Positions 1 to 8,461 are shown, numbered from the stretch's first letter. The stretch is DNA of 64,000 nucleotides from CAYRVX01 sp964427875 (GCA_964427875.1 CAYRVX010000028.1:1-64000), one strand, 5' to 3'. Numbers and translations are program-made. Notes: a model not told the origin generated them from the sequence alone.

Positions 1-2
1 CC

Positions 3-1490
3 GATCTCATATCGCTGTTCGTCTTCTGGGAGATCATGAGCTGGGCGACGTACCTCCTGATAAGCTACCGGGGAGGCAAAGCGGTCGCGGCCGGGCTGAA
101 GTACATGATCATGTCCGTCGCCGGCTCCTGCGCGATGCTCCTGGCCGTGGCGAGCCTGTACGCGACGTGCGGGACCTTCGATATCGCCGCCCTGGCGCAG
201 CAGGTCGGTGCCACGTCTCCCGGCTACAGGCTTTTCATCCTCCTCATGTTCGTGCTGGCATTCGGGACCAAGAACGCCATCGTTCCCGTGCACGTGTGGC
301 TGCCCGACGCCCACAGCGAGGCCGTCTCGCCGTTCTCGGCGGTGCTTTCGAGCGTGCTGGTACGGATGGGCATCTACGGCCTCATGGTGGTGCTGTACGT
401 GATTCTCGGCCGGGGCGGCCTGGCCGACCTGAAGCTGGGGGCCGTGACGTTCCCCCATGTCCTGTGCTGGGTGTCAGCCGTCACCATCCTCGTCCCGCTG
501 TTCATTGCGATGCTCCAGGACGACGCCAAACGGCTGATCGCGTGGTCGTCGGTCGGCCACGGCGGCTACATGGTGCTGGGGATAGCCTTCGGGACCACGC
601 TGGGGGTCGCGGGAGGCCTGTTCCACGCGCTGAATTACGCGGCGTGCGTGGGGCTGCTGTTCCTGGCCGTCGGCGCCGTGGAGCACCGTACCGGGACGAG
701 GGACCTGAACGAGCTTGGCGGGCTCATGAAGCGGATGCCCGTGACGTTCGCGACCGCCCTCATCGCCGTCTGCGGATTGATCGGCGTGCCCCTGACGAAC
801 GGGTTCGTCTCGAAATGGTTCATCTACAAGACGCTCATCATGGAAGGCCACCCGTTCCTGGCGCTCGTCGCGCTGATCGGAACGTGGGCGACGATCCTGT
901 ACGGATACAAGCTGATCCATAACGCCTTCCTGGGCCAGTTGCCCACCCGCTGCGAGAAGGTCGGGGAGGTCCCCTTCTCCATGCAGTTGCCCATGGTCCT
1001 TCTGGCCGTGGCGGTGATCCTCTTCGGCGTGCTGCCGGGGATCCCGGTGAGGGCGATCAGCTCGGTCCAGGCGTCGCTCGGCCTGGGATCGCTGGAGAGC
1101 GGGCTCTGGGCACTTCCCCCAGCCGTCGGCGAGCTCAACACGATCAACATCCTTTCGGGCGTGGTTGCGTCGCTCGCGATCGTGTACGTGATATTCGCCC
1201 TGGCGAAGAAGGCGCGCCGCGTCGACCAGTTCGACAGCTATGGGGCGGGGTCCTACGTGCCAACCGACCGGTATCAGTACAGCGTCAACTTCTACCAGCG
1301 GGCCCACGAGCTCATGGGGCCGTACCTACGCGACAGAGTGGACGACTTCTACGGCTGGCTCGTGGCGAAGGCCGAGGGCTTCTTCGAGGAGGCCCGGAAG
1401 ATCTACACCGGCAACGTGAACAGCTACGTGGCTTACATCGTCATTCTCCTGGCGCTGCTGATCCTCTTGAAGATGGGAGGGCAGTTGTGA
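3..1490 (+). CDS. Proton-translocating antiporter-like subunit of a complex-I/Ech/Mbx-like oxidoreductase (5' end cut by window)
   Basis: This is an integral membrane subunit of the Proton_antipo_M family (NuoL/M/N, EchA, MbhH), which moves ions in complex I and energy-converting hydrogenases. The frame is already open at base 3 with the family phrase DLISLFVFWEIMSW, so the true start lies upstream of the window. The motif WLPDAHSEAVSPFSAVLSS and a long run of hydrophobic helices are visible. The C-terminus, with a charged amphipathic stretch before a last helix (RKIYTGNVNSY), resembles EchA/Mbh-type subunits more than classical NuoN, but the exact subclass cannot be fixed by eye. The next gene starts at its stop codon, so the two are translationally coupled. 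It is the first visible gene of a seven-gene operon. Confidence 0.9.
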   Translation, partial: DLISLFVFWEIMSWATYLLISYRGGKAVAAGLKYMIMSVAGSCAMLLAVASLYATCGTFDIAALAQQVGATSPGYRLFILLMFVLAFGTKNAIVPVHVWLPDAHSEAVSPFSAVLSSVLVRMGIYGLMVVLYVILGRGGLADLKLGAVTFPHVLCWVSAVTILVPLFIAMLQDDAKRLIAWSSVGHGGYMVLGIAFGTTLGVAGGLFHALNYAACVGLLFLAVGAVEHRTGTRDLNELGGLMKRMPVTFATALIAVCGLIGVPLTNGFVSKWFIYKTLIMEGHPFLALVALIGTWATILYGYKLIHNAFLGQLPTRCEKVGEVPFSMQLPMVLLAVAVILFGVLPGIPVRAISSVQASLGLGSLESGLWALPPAVGELNTINILSGVVASLAIVYVIFALAKKARRVDQFDSYGAGSYVPTDRYQYSVNFYQRAHELMGPYLRDRVDDFYGWLVAKAEGFFEEARKIYTGNVNSYVAYIVILLALLILLKMGGQL

Positions 1491-2404
1491 TGATCGCTGC
1501 GAGCATGGTGACGAGGATCGTCTTCATCGTGGCGCTGCCCGTCGTCGCCTTCCTGGTGGCGGTCCTGTTCCTGGGCCTGTCGAGGAAGATCACCGCGCGG
1601 ATCCACCGGAGGTACGGGCCGCCGCTTTACCAGCCGATCATCGACGTTGTGAAGCTGCTCACGCAGAAGGAGAACATCTCGCACGGCATCCTGTTTGACC
1701 TGGGCATACTGCTGGGCCTTGCCGGTGCTCTCCTGACGATCGTTTTCATTCCGGCGGGCGGGATACACCCGCTCTCCACGTCGGGTGATTTTCTGGTGGT
1801 CCTCTACCTCATGCTGCTTTCGCCGCTGGGCCTGGCGCTGGCGGCCGGGGCCTCGGCGAACCCGAACGCGAGCATCGGCGTCTCGCGCAAGTTCATCCTT
1901 GCCCTCGGCTACGAGGTGCCCTTCCTGATGGCGGCCCTCGCCGTGATGACCCGCTTCGAGACGACCTCCCTGGTCGAGATCGTCTCCACGCAGCGGGGCT
2001 CCATCCTGGACTGGGCGGTCTTCGCGGTTCCCCTTCCCGCCGCGGCGACGTTCCTGATCCTGCCGGCCATGCTGGGGATCAGGCCGTTCGACTTCGCCGC
2101 CGCCCCCCAGGAGATCGCCTCGGGTCCCATGGTGGAGTTCGGCGGCAAGTACCTCGCCTTTGCTGCGATCCAGGGCGCCTTGCACACGTACATCGTCCTG
2201 GCGCTGTTCGTCGATCTGTTCCTCGGAGGCGGGGCCAACATCCTGACCTTCCTCGCCAAGATGCTCGCGGTCTTTTTCGCCGGCATATGCATCAACGCGG
2301 TCCTGCCCAGGTTCCGCGTCGAGCAAGGGCTGAGGTATCTCTGGAAATGGCCCGCGATCCTGGCCTTCCTTGGCCTGCTGATTGTGGCGTTGGGGCCGGA
2401 GTAG
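1490..2404 (+). CDS. NuoH/EchB/HyfC-like membrane subunit
   Basis: This is a membrane anchor subunit of the respiratory-chain NADH dehydrogenase subunit 1 family, which joins the peripheral redox arm to the ion-pumping arm. About eight hydrophobic segments are visible. The loop motif APQEIASGPMVEFGGKY (around residues 203-219) matches the conserved cytoplasmic loop of the hydrogenase-type NuoH homologues (QEI.SGP..E..GKY). The ATG at 1490 overlaps the previous stop (TGATG), with a GGGAGGG ribosome site upstream; a GTG three bases earlier is an alternative start. At about 304 residues it is full length. Downstream genes follow within a few bases. Confidence 0.92.
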   Translation: MIAASMVTRIVFIVALPVVAFLVAVLFLGLSRKITARIHRRYGPPLYQPIIDVVKLLTQKENISHGILFDLGILLGLAGALLTIVFIPAGGIHPLSTSGDFLVVLYLMLLSPLGLALAAGASANPNASIGVSRKFILALGYEVPFLMAALAVMTRFETTSLVEIVSTQRGSILDWAVFAVPLPAAATFLILPAMLGIRPFDFAAAPQEIASGPMVEFGGKYLAFAAIQGALHTYIVLALFVDLFLGGGANILTFLAKMLAVFFAGICINAVLPRFRVEQGLRYLWKWPAILAFLGLLIVALGPE

Positions 2405-2408
2405 ACAC

Positions 2409-2972
2409 ATGGACAGGGAAGATATCCTAAAGACGCTCAAGAGCCCCGCCAACTGGGGCCAGAAGTACTCGCTGTGGGCGGTGTACTTCTGCACCGGCTG
2501 CGGCGTGGTCGAGATACCTCCTGTCATCACTTCGCGCTGGGACGCCGAGCGCTTCGGCGTCCTGCCGATGGCCACGCCGAGGCAGGCGAACCTCTTCCTG
2601 ATTACGGGGTACGTCTCGGTCAAGACGCTGGGGGCCATCATCAGGACCTACGACCAGATGCCGGACCCGAAGTACGTGGTGGGCTTCGGCTCCTGCCCGG
2701 TCAACGGCGGGATGTACTGGGACTCCTACAACACGATCAAGCACCTCGACAAGTACCTCCCGGTCGACGGCTGGATCGCCGGATGCATGCCCCGGCCCGA
2801 GGCGATCTTCGTGGCCGTGGTGCATCTCTGGCAGATGATCGACAAGGGAATGGCGACCGGCTACGAGCGGTACAGGGAGAACTATGAGTACTACGCGAGG
2901 AACCAGCGGGAAGTCCTGCCGCACCTGGCGAAGTTCGCCGGGGCCGAAGCGGCGGCGGGGCCGAGCAGTTAG
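2409..2972 (+). CDS. NuoB-like [4Fe-4S] small subunit
   Basis: This is the small redox subunit of the complex I 20-kDa / group 4 hydrogenase family, which carries the cluster nearest the catalytic subunit. Four cluster ligands are in place: CTGC at residues 28-31, the cysteine of GSCPVNGG, and the cysteine of GCMPRPE. The CxxC spacing of the first pair is that of hydrogenase-type small subunits (CNGC), not the vicinal CC of canonical NuoB. The ATG at 2409 is preferred over an upstream in-frame ATG at 2382, because the latter would add nine unconserved residues overlapping the NuoH-like gene. Length is 187 residues. Confidence 0.93.
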   Translation: MDREDILKTLKSPANWGQKYSLWAVYFCTGCGVVEIPPVITSRWDAERFGVLPMATPRQANLFLITGYVSVKTLGAIIRTYDQMPDPKYVVGFGSCPVNGGMYWDSYNTIKHLDKYLPVDGWIAGCMPRPEAIFVAVVHLWQMIDKGMATGYERYRENYEYYARNQREVLPHLAKFAGAEAAAGPSS

Positions 2973-2978
2973 ACGGAC

Positions 2979-3461
2979 ATGATCGAAGAAGAACTCAAGA
3001 AGGCCATCGAGCGGGGCATCGAGGGCGCGGCGGCGACGGTCGCGAAGGCCGGCCGCCTCGTGGCCACCGTGCCCAAGGCGGGGGCGGTCTCCGCGCTCAT
3101 CCTGCTTAGGGCGCGCGGCTTCGAGCACCTCTCCGCGATCTCCTGTACGGACTGGATCGAGCAAGGGGAGTTCGAGCTCGTCTATCACCTCTGGTCTTAC
3201 AGGGACAAGGTCCACGTCATGCTGAAGACGCGCCTGCCCAGGGCCGACCCGCGGAGCGTGACGGCCGTGCCCGTCTTCCAGCACGCGCAGACCTACGAGC
3301 GCGAAATACACGAGATGTACGGAGTGCACTTCGAGGGCAACGGCAGGCTCACGCCTTTCCTCCTCGACCACTGGCAAGGGCCGCCGCCGATGAGAAGGGA
3401 CTTCGACACGCGACAATACGTTCAAGACACTTTCGGTTCGACTCCGTCAGCAGAGGAATAA
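2979..3461 (+). CDS. NuoC-like 30-kDa subunit
   Basis: This is a peripheral-arm subunit of the complex I 30-kDa family, which binds next to the NuoD-like catalytic subunit. The family signature EREIHEMYGVHFEGN is visible near residues 109-123, followed by the usual PFLLDHW and MRRDFDTRQY segments. Length (160 residues) is normal for a standalone NuoC, so it is not fused to NuoD as in some bacteria. It lies six bases after the NuoB-like gene and three bases before a MIP18-family gene. Confidence 0.9.
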   Translation: MIEEELKKAIERGIEGAAATVAKAGRLVATVPKAGAVSALILLRARGFEHLSAISCTDWIEQGEFELVYHLWSYRDKVHVMLKTRLPRADPRSVTAVPVFQHAQTYEREIHEMYGVHFEGNGRLTPFLLDHWQGPPPMRRDFDTRQYVQDTFGSTPSAEE

Positions 3462-3464
3462 GAA

Positions 3465-3761
3465 ATGCTTACGGAAGAAGAAGTGATCCGGGTGATGTCG
3501 AAGACCGCGCATCCTGAAATCGATTACAGTCTGCTCGACCTGGGCATGATCAAGGAAGTTGTTGTTGAACAAGAGACGGTAAAAGTAACCATAAACCTGC
3601 CCTTTCCGGAGGTACCTATAAAGGACCATCTTGTTCAGATTGTAAAGGATGCAATAGCTGAGAAGCATGAGCGTGCGGCAGTGGAGGTGATCTTCTCTGT
3701 TATGAACGAAGCGGAGCGGGAAGAATTCAGAAGGAAGGCCCGGGACAAATGGAAGTTGTGA
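3465..3761 (+). CDS. MIP18/DUF59 family protein inside the oxidoreductase operon
   Basis: This 98-residue protein of the MIP18 (DUF59) family is related to SufT/PaaD-type Fe-S assembly factors. The family core is visible: HPEIDYSLLDLGMIKEVVVE, then a strand-turn LPFPEVPIKDHL, then VEVIFSV. In most relatives the turn reads PGCP with a conserved cysteine. Here the matching position is valine, so the usual reactive cysteine is absent. The base composition is visibly poorer in G+C than the flanking subunits (runs such as gttgttgttgaa), so it may have entered the operon separately. The gene overlaps the start of the NuoD-like gene by 13 bases. A role in maturing or inserting the Fe-S clusters of this complex is inferred from position only. 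Confidence 0.8.
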   Translation: MLTEEEVIRVMSKTAHPEIDYSLLDLGMIKEVVVEQETVKVTINLPFPEVPIKDHLVQIVKDAIAEKHERAAVEVIFSVMNEAEREEFRRKARDKWKL

Positions 3762-4891
3762 CGCACGCCTCGAACAAGGAAAAAACGGGTTCCGCGAGGG
3801 AGCTGGAGCTATATTTCGGTCCGCAGCACGTCGGCATGGTGGGCAACTTCGGCATCGTGCTGACCGTCGAGGGGGACACGGTCGTCAGGGCCCGCTCGAA
3901 CCCCGGGTACCTTCACCGGGGCTTCGAGAAGCTCATGGAGTACCGCACGTACATCCAGAACTTCCCATTGGTCTGCCGCCTCAACGTGATGGACCCCGAC
4001 CCCAAGGAGATGGTCTACGCCATGGCGGTGGAGGACCTGGCGGGACTCGAGGTACCCCGGAGGGCACATTACATAAGAACCATCGTCCTGGAGATGTCCC
4101 GGATAACCTCCCACCTGTTCTGGCTGTGGGGCTTCGGCAACCTGCTCGGCTTCGACACCATCGGCCAGTGGGCCATGGGCGACCGCGACTACTTCCTCGA
4201 CGGTTTCGAGATGCTCTGCGGCGGCCGCGTGTATCACACCTACATCTGGCCGGGCGGTGTGCGACGCGACCTGCCCGAGGGTTTCGACGAGAAGCTCCGC
4301 TTGGCCCTGGACAACCTCGAGAGGATGCTCCCGGACTACGACGAGGTCTTCTTCAACAACCGCATCTTCGCCGACAGGACCCGCGGGATCGCTCCCTTCA
4401 CGCGAGACCAGGCCGTATCCATGGGCCTGACCGGGACCAACCTCCGGGCCACGGGCGCGGACGTCGACGTCCGCCGGGACGAGCCGTACGCCGCCTACGC
4501 CGAGCTCGACTTCGACATCCCCACGATGGACGGCGGCGATTCCTACTCGCGCGCGGTGGTGATCCGCCTGGAACTGGAGCAGAGCATATCCATCATCCGG
4601 CAGGCCCTGGAGCGGATGCCCGGCGGGCCCGCCTGGAAGAAGACGCCCAACCCGTTCAAGTGGGTGATCCCGCCGGGCGAGACCTACGTGAAGATCGAGT
4701 CGGCCAGGGGCGAGGACGGCATGTACCTGGTATCGGACGGCAGCGACAAGCCGAGAAGGGCCTTGGTCAGGGGGCCCTCTTTCCCGGCGGCGATCCTGAT
4801 GCTCGAGAGACTGCTCGAGGGGGCGAGCCTCTCCGATGTCGGCCATATCATGCTGAGTCTCAACATCGCGGCGCCGGAGGTGGACAGGTGA
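3749..4891 (+). CDS. NuoD-like 49-kDa subunit without NiFe-binding cysteines
   Basis: This is the catalytic-fold large subunit of the complex I 49-kDa / hydrogenase large-subunit family (380 residues). The N-terminal GPQHVGMVGNFGIVLTVEGD, the HRGFEKLMEYRTYIQ segment, AMAVEDLAGLEVP and the C-terminal SLNIAAPEVDR all match NuoD. In group 4 NiFe hydrogenases an N-terminal RxCGxC and a C-terminal DPCxxC bind the metal. Here the first region reads LVCRLNVMDPD and the last carries no cysteine, so no NiFe site can be built. The complex is therefore better seen as a complex-I/Mbx-like oxidoreductase than a hydrogenase. The start codon lies inside the MIP18-family gene, indicating coupling. Confidence 0.92.
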   Translation: MEVVTHASNKEKTGSARELELYFGPQHVGMVGNFGIVLTVEGDTVVRARSNPGYLHRGFEKLMEYRTYIQNFPLVCRLNVMDPDPKEMVYAMAVEDLAGLEVPRRAHYIRTIVLEMSRITSHLFWLWGFGNLLGFDTIGQWAMGDRDYFLDGFEMLCGGRVYHTYIWPGGVRRDLPEGFDEKLRLALDNLERMLPDYDEVFFNNRIFADRTRGIAPFTRDQAVSMGLTGTNLRATGADVDVRRDEPYAAYAELDFDIPTMDGGDSYSRAVVIRLELEQSISIIRQALERMPGGPAWKKTPNPFKWVIPPGETYVKIESARGEDGMYLVSDGSDKPRRALVRGPSFPAAILMLERLLEGASLSDVGHIMLSLNIAAPEVDR

Positions 4892-4916
4892 TGGCAGCAG
4901 ACGGAGTCAACCCAAG

Positions 4917-6776
4917 GTGATCAGCGAGAAAAAAAGCATCTTCCGGCCGTTCGCGGCGCTGAAGTACCTCCTTCGAAAGCCGCATACGTTCTGCTTCCCC
5001 TTCCAGCAGAAGCCGACGGCGGACAGGTACCGGGGCCTTCACATCAACGACAGGGAGTCCTGCACGGGCTGCGGCAACTGCGCCGACATCTGCCCCAACC
5101 AGGCGATCACGATGGTAGAGCAGCCCGACGTGGAGACCAGGCCGGGCAAGAAGAACGAGCTTCCCCAGGTGGACTACGGCCGGTGCTGCTTCTGCGGCCT
5201 CTGCGTGGACATCTGCCCGCCGGGGAGCCTTTCGCTGGCCAAGGACTTCCTCCACATCGCCCCGAGCCCGGACAGCTTCCTGGCGTACACGCCGGACAGC
5301 GAGAAGTCCGGCGACGAGGCCTTCGTGGCGCGGTCGGAGTACTCCATCCTGAAGGCAAGCCTGGCGCACCGGCTGGCCGACAACGCGGGGTTCGTATCCG
5401 AGATGGATTACTCGCTCGTGGACTTCGAGCGGGTCCCCATGGAGGTCCTTCCGGCGGAGCAGAGGAAGGGCTCCTTCGTGGAGATGGTGAGGGGGTTCTC
5501 CGAAGACCAGGCGCGAAGGGAGGCCTCGAGGTGCCTGGAGTGCGGCCTGTGCGAGGACGCCTGCCCCGCCAACATGGGGATTTCTGATTACGTCCGCGCG
5601 ATCTGGGAAGGCGACGAGGACGAGGCCGTCAGGGTCATTTACGAGAAGAACCCCCTGCCGGGCATCTGCGGGCGGATCTGCACGCACAAGTGTGAGGAGG
5701 CCTGCGGCATCGGCAGGCGGGGGGAGCCCGTCGCCATACGCTGGCTGAAGCGCTTCGCGACCGACCATCTTCCCGGCGAAAGGCTCCGGCAGATTCTGGG
5801 GACCGGGCCCGCCAAGGCCGGGCAGAAGACCGTGGCGATCGTGGGGGCCGGACCCGCCGGCCTGAGCTGCGCCTACTATCTGGCCGTCGCCGGGTATCCC
5901 TCCACGATCCTCGAGGCCCGGCCGAAGCCGGGCGGGACCATGCGCTACGGCATCCCCGAGTACCGGCTCCCGTATGATGCGATCGACAAGGACGTCGGCT
6001 ACATAGAGTCCGTCGGCGTCGAGATACGATGCAATACCCGCGTGGGCGAGCACATCACCATCGAGGAGCTGCATAGAGACTTCGATGCGGTCTTCCTCGC
6101 CACCGGATTCCACGTGGGGCGAAGCACCGGGGTCGAGGGAACCGACCACGAACACGTGTTGCAGGCCATCGACCTCCTGGGCGACATTACCGAGGGCAAG
6201 GAGGTGACGGTCGGGAAGAAGATCGTGGTGATCGGGGGCGGCGACGTCGCCATGGACATCGCACGCAGCATGGCCCGGCTACAGGTGGAGAGGTACGGCC
6301 ATGCCGACACCACCTGCTGCTGCCTGGAATCTGAAGACATCATACCCGCCACCAGGGAGGAGATCGACGAGGCCCGGGAGGAGGGCATAGCGATTTGCAC
6401 CTCACGGGGTCCGGAGAGGATCGAGATAGAGTCCGGCAGGATCAAAGGGCTGCACACGGTGGAATGCACGTCCGTCTTCGACGAGCAGGGCCGGTTCAGC
6501 CCCAAGTTCAATCGGGAGGACAGGCGGTTCTTCGAAGGGGACATGGTCATCGAGGCGATCGGCCAGGCGCCGGACCTCTCCTACATACCCGAGGGGCTCG
6601 ACGAGAAGCTGGAGAAAGAGGGCCGCCGGATCAAGGTGTCGCAGCAGTTCCAGAGCAGTGTCCCCTGGCTCTTCGTGGGCGGCGACCTGATCGAGGGGCC
6701 GGACGTCATCCACGCCATCGCCAATGGCTACGAGGCGGCCAAGGGGATAGCCGGCTTCCTCGAGGGCCAGCCATAG
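4917..6776 (+). CDS. NuoI-type ferredoxin fused to a GltD/NfnB-type FAD-NAD(P) oxidoreductase
   Basis: This 619-residue fusion appears to be the electron-input subunit of the operon. Residues 1-110 are NuoI-like with two CxxCxxCxxxCP motifs (C49/52/55/59 and C90/93/96/100) for two [4Fe-4S] clusters. Residues about 180-290 form the GltD-type helical Fe-S domain (CLECGLCEDACP, then CGRICTHKCEEAC). An FAD site follows (VGAGPAGLS, near 307), a second dinucleotide site (IGGGDVAMD, near 435) and the C-terminal GGDLIEGP...AIANGYEAA motif. A GTG at 4917 is the likely start; the frame stays open a little further upstream, so the exact start is uncertain. In conventional complex I this input role belongs to NuoEFG, which is not seen here. 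NAD(P)H as partner follows from the GltD family; ferredoxin as a second partner is inference. Confidence 0.9.
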   Translation: MISEKKSIFRPFAALKYLLRKPHTFCFPFQQKPTADRYRGLHINDRESCTGCGNCADICPNQAITMVEQPDVETRPGKKNELPQVDYGRCCFCGLCVDICPPGSLSLAKDFLHIAPSPDSFLAYTPDSEKSGDEAFVARSEYSILKASLAHRLADNAGFVSEMDYSLVDFERVPMEVLPAEQRKGSFVEMVRGFSEDQARREASRCLECGLCEDACPANMGISDYVRAIWEGDEDEAVRVIYEKNPLPGICGRICTHKCEEACGIGRRGEPVAIRWLKRFATDHLPGERLRQILGTGPAKAGQKTVAIVGAGPAGLSCAYYLAVAGYPSTILEARPKPGGTMRYGIPEYRLPYDAIDKDVGYIESVGVEIRCNTRVGEHITIEELHRDFDAVFLATGFHVGRSTGVEGTDHEHVLQAIDLLGDITEGKEVTVGKKIVVIGGGDVAMDIARSMARLQVERYGHADTTCCCLESEDIIPATREEIDEAREEGIAICTSRGPERIEIESGRIKGLHTVECTSVFDEQGRFSPKFNREDRRFFEGDMVIEAIGQAPDLSYIPEGLDEKLEKEGRRIKVSQQFQSSVPWLFVGGDLIEGPDVIHAIANGYEAAKGIAGFLEGQP

Positions 6777-6833
6777 AGGCCGGTCGGGCTGTCACACCCG
6801 AACCGATCTCGCGGCATGTCGTCACGGGGCGTC

Positions 6834-7202
6834 TCAGAATCGACGCAGCCGCAACCTGCCGAACTGCGCGAGCGTCTGCGTTTGCCAAACCAGCGCGGTC
6901 CTGATCCTCGCAACGTCGATCGGGTTGTGCTCGTCGGTGATCACCGCGCCGCGGTCGGTCGCCAGGTCCAGCCGCCGGGTGACCGGCTCGTAGGCCGGCG
7001 GATCCACGTCGCCGGCGTCCTCCTGACGGAAATCGGCCCGGCGTTCGTCATGGTCGCCTGCACGCAGGCGGGCGAAGAGGCACTCGCCCATAGCAGGAAA
7101 CTCGATGAGGCAGGCCCAGGCGACCTCTCCGCGGCGGAGAAGCTGAAGCGCGATGTGCGCCTTGGCGCCCAGGCTCGTGGAATGCGGCAGGCATCCCGAC
7201 AT
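6834..7202 (-). CDS. Hypothetical protein fragment
   Basis: This minus-strand frame has strongly G/C-biased third positions, typical of real genes here. It ends in a plausible C-terminus with the phrase GAVITDEHNPIDVARIR. That phrase is loosely like the C-terminal part of spermidine-synthase-like proteins, but this is not enough to assign a function. An ATG at 7202 is taken as start. The frame stays open to 7355 through a perfect inverted repeat, so the gene may be truncated at its 5' end. It points away from the truncated heparinase-like gene on the plus strand. Confidence 0.35.
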   Translation of the reverse strand: MSGCLPHSTSLGAKAHIALQLLRRGEVAWACLIEFPAMGECLFARLRAGDHDERRADFRQEDAGDVDPPAYEPVTRRLDLATDRGAVITDEHNPIDVARIRTALVWQTQTLAQFGRLRLRRF

Positions 7203-7205
7203 CGC

Positions 7206-7243
7206 GCATGGTTCAAACGCTGTTACCTGCGTTTGAACCATGC
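7206..7243. repeat. Perfect inverted repeat, 15-bp arms
   Basis: The arms GCATGGTTCAAACGC (7206-7220) and GCGTTTGAACCATGC (7229-7243) are perfect reverse complements around an eight-base loop. A T5 run begins two bases after the right arm, so on the plus strand it could act as an intrinsic terminator for the oxidoreductase operon. It also sits exactly between two 5'-truncated, divergent coding fragments and could mark a rearrangement or an assembly joint. Confidence 0.75.
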
Positions 7244-7333
7244 CATTTTTCCTGCAATCCGCCGATTTTCGTTCTGCAAAAGGACCCGCGAGATGTATAT
7301 GCCTGCTACGGGGGGACCATAAGGAAAACAGGT

Positions 7334-7368
7334 TCTTCGCCAAAGAGCGGTACACTCTTTGGCGAAGA
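7334..7368. repeat. Second perfect inverted repeat, 14-bp arms
   Basis: The arms TCTTCGCCAAAGAG (7334-7347) and CTCTTTGGCGAAGA (7355-7368) pair perfectly around a seven-base loop. It lies about 90 bases after the first inverted repeat, and the heparinase-like reading frame becomes recognisable immediately after the right arm. There is no T-run on either side, so a terminator role is less likely than for the first repeat. Confidence 0.7.
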
Positions 7369-8461
7369 CCCCGAAAAGGAGACCTTCCTGGCCATCAAGG
7401 CCAGCCGCATCTACTCGCACCACCATCCCGATGAAGGCGGCATCCACCTGTTCGGGCGCGGGGTGCCCATCATCCTCGACGCGCTGCACGGGAGAGATTA
7501 CTACCGGGAGGATCTGCATCCGATCATCAGCTTCGCGGACGGCAAGACGCACCGCCGCGGGGACGTTATCGAATTCCGGACCAGCCCGCTGGCCGACTTT
7601 GTGTCCGCCGACGTCCCGGTGGGGCCGTTTCTGCCCGCACCGCCGGAGCCGGGGATGACGCGCAAGGGCAGCCGGCGGCAGGTGCTGCTGGTGAAATCGC
7701 CCACGCTCGACGTTGCCGATTACTTCGTGCTCCAGGACATCGTCTACGGTCCCGCGGCCAGCCAGATCAACCTCCCGGTCTTCTGCGGCAAGCCGCAGGT
7801 AGCCGCGGGCGGGAAGGCGAACCGGGTGCTGCTGCCGCCCATCGATTCGCCGAACTACGGCGTGGCCACCGATCTGATTTTCCTTTCCCCGACGGCGCCG
7901 GACATCGCGGTCTCGCCCATCACAAAGGGCGAAGGCGGCAAGTACGCCTGGGCGATTTCCGCCCGCCAGCCGGCCGGGCGGAACCGGGCGGTGGTGATCT
8001 ACCCCCGCGACAAGGAGATGGCGCCGCCGACCGTCGAAGTGCTCGAAGCGCCCGGCGCACTGCGGCTGACTTCCCCGGGCCGACGCGCGGTCGATTACGT
8101 GGTCGCCGCCGCCGGGGCGACGTCGACACAGGCGCGAGATTTCCGCTTCACCGGCCGGTGCGGCGTCGCCCGCCTGCGCGGCGGGCGAGTGAACGTGTCC
8201 CTGGTGGACGGTACGGAGATCCGCTGCCGCCAGATCGGCGTGTTCGGGAAGGGCCCCGCGTGGCTGTCACAGACGGCCGCGGGCTTCACCGGCGGCGCCG
8301 AAGGACCGCAGCGCGACGTCTACCTGCTCCTCGGGCGCCAGTGGACCAGCGATCTTGTGCTCACCCTCAACGGCAAGCGTCAGAAGCTCAACTCGCCCAA
8401 CGGCATCCTCGCGGTCGCGCTGCCCGAAGGGCGCTGCAAGTTCACCATCGAGAAGCCGTAA
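7367..8461 (+). pseudogene. 5'-truncated heparinase II/III-like protein (C-terminal part)
   Basis: The reading frame resembles the C-terminal beta-sandwich half of heparinase II/III family polysaccharide lyases. FLAIKASRIYSHHHPDEGG resembles the family's histidine/aspartate-rich motif, followed by GRGVPIILDALHG and long beta-rich sequence to a clean stop. The catalytic alpha/alpha-toroid expected in front is missing; the frame continues back only into the two inverted repeats with no protein-like sequence. The DUF4838 gene starts 68 bases after the stop with its own good ribosome site, so those two look like original neighbours. Family assignment is moderate, truncation is clear. Confidence 0.55.

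Noticed and set aside
3..6776. Group 4 NiFe hydrogenase
   Set aside because: The large subunit lacks both CxxC motifs needed for the NiFe centre.
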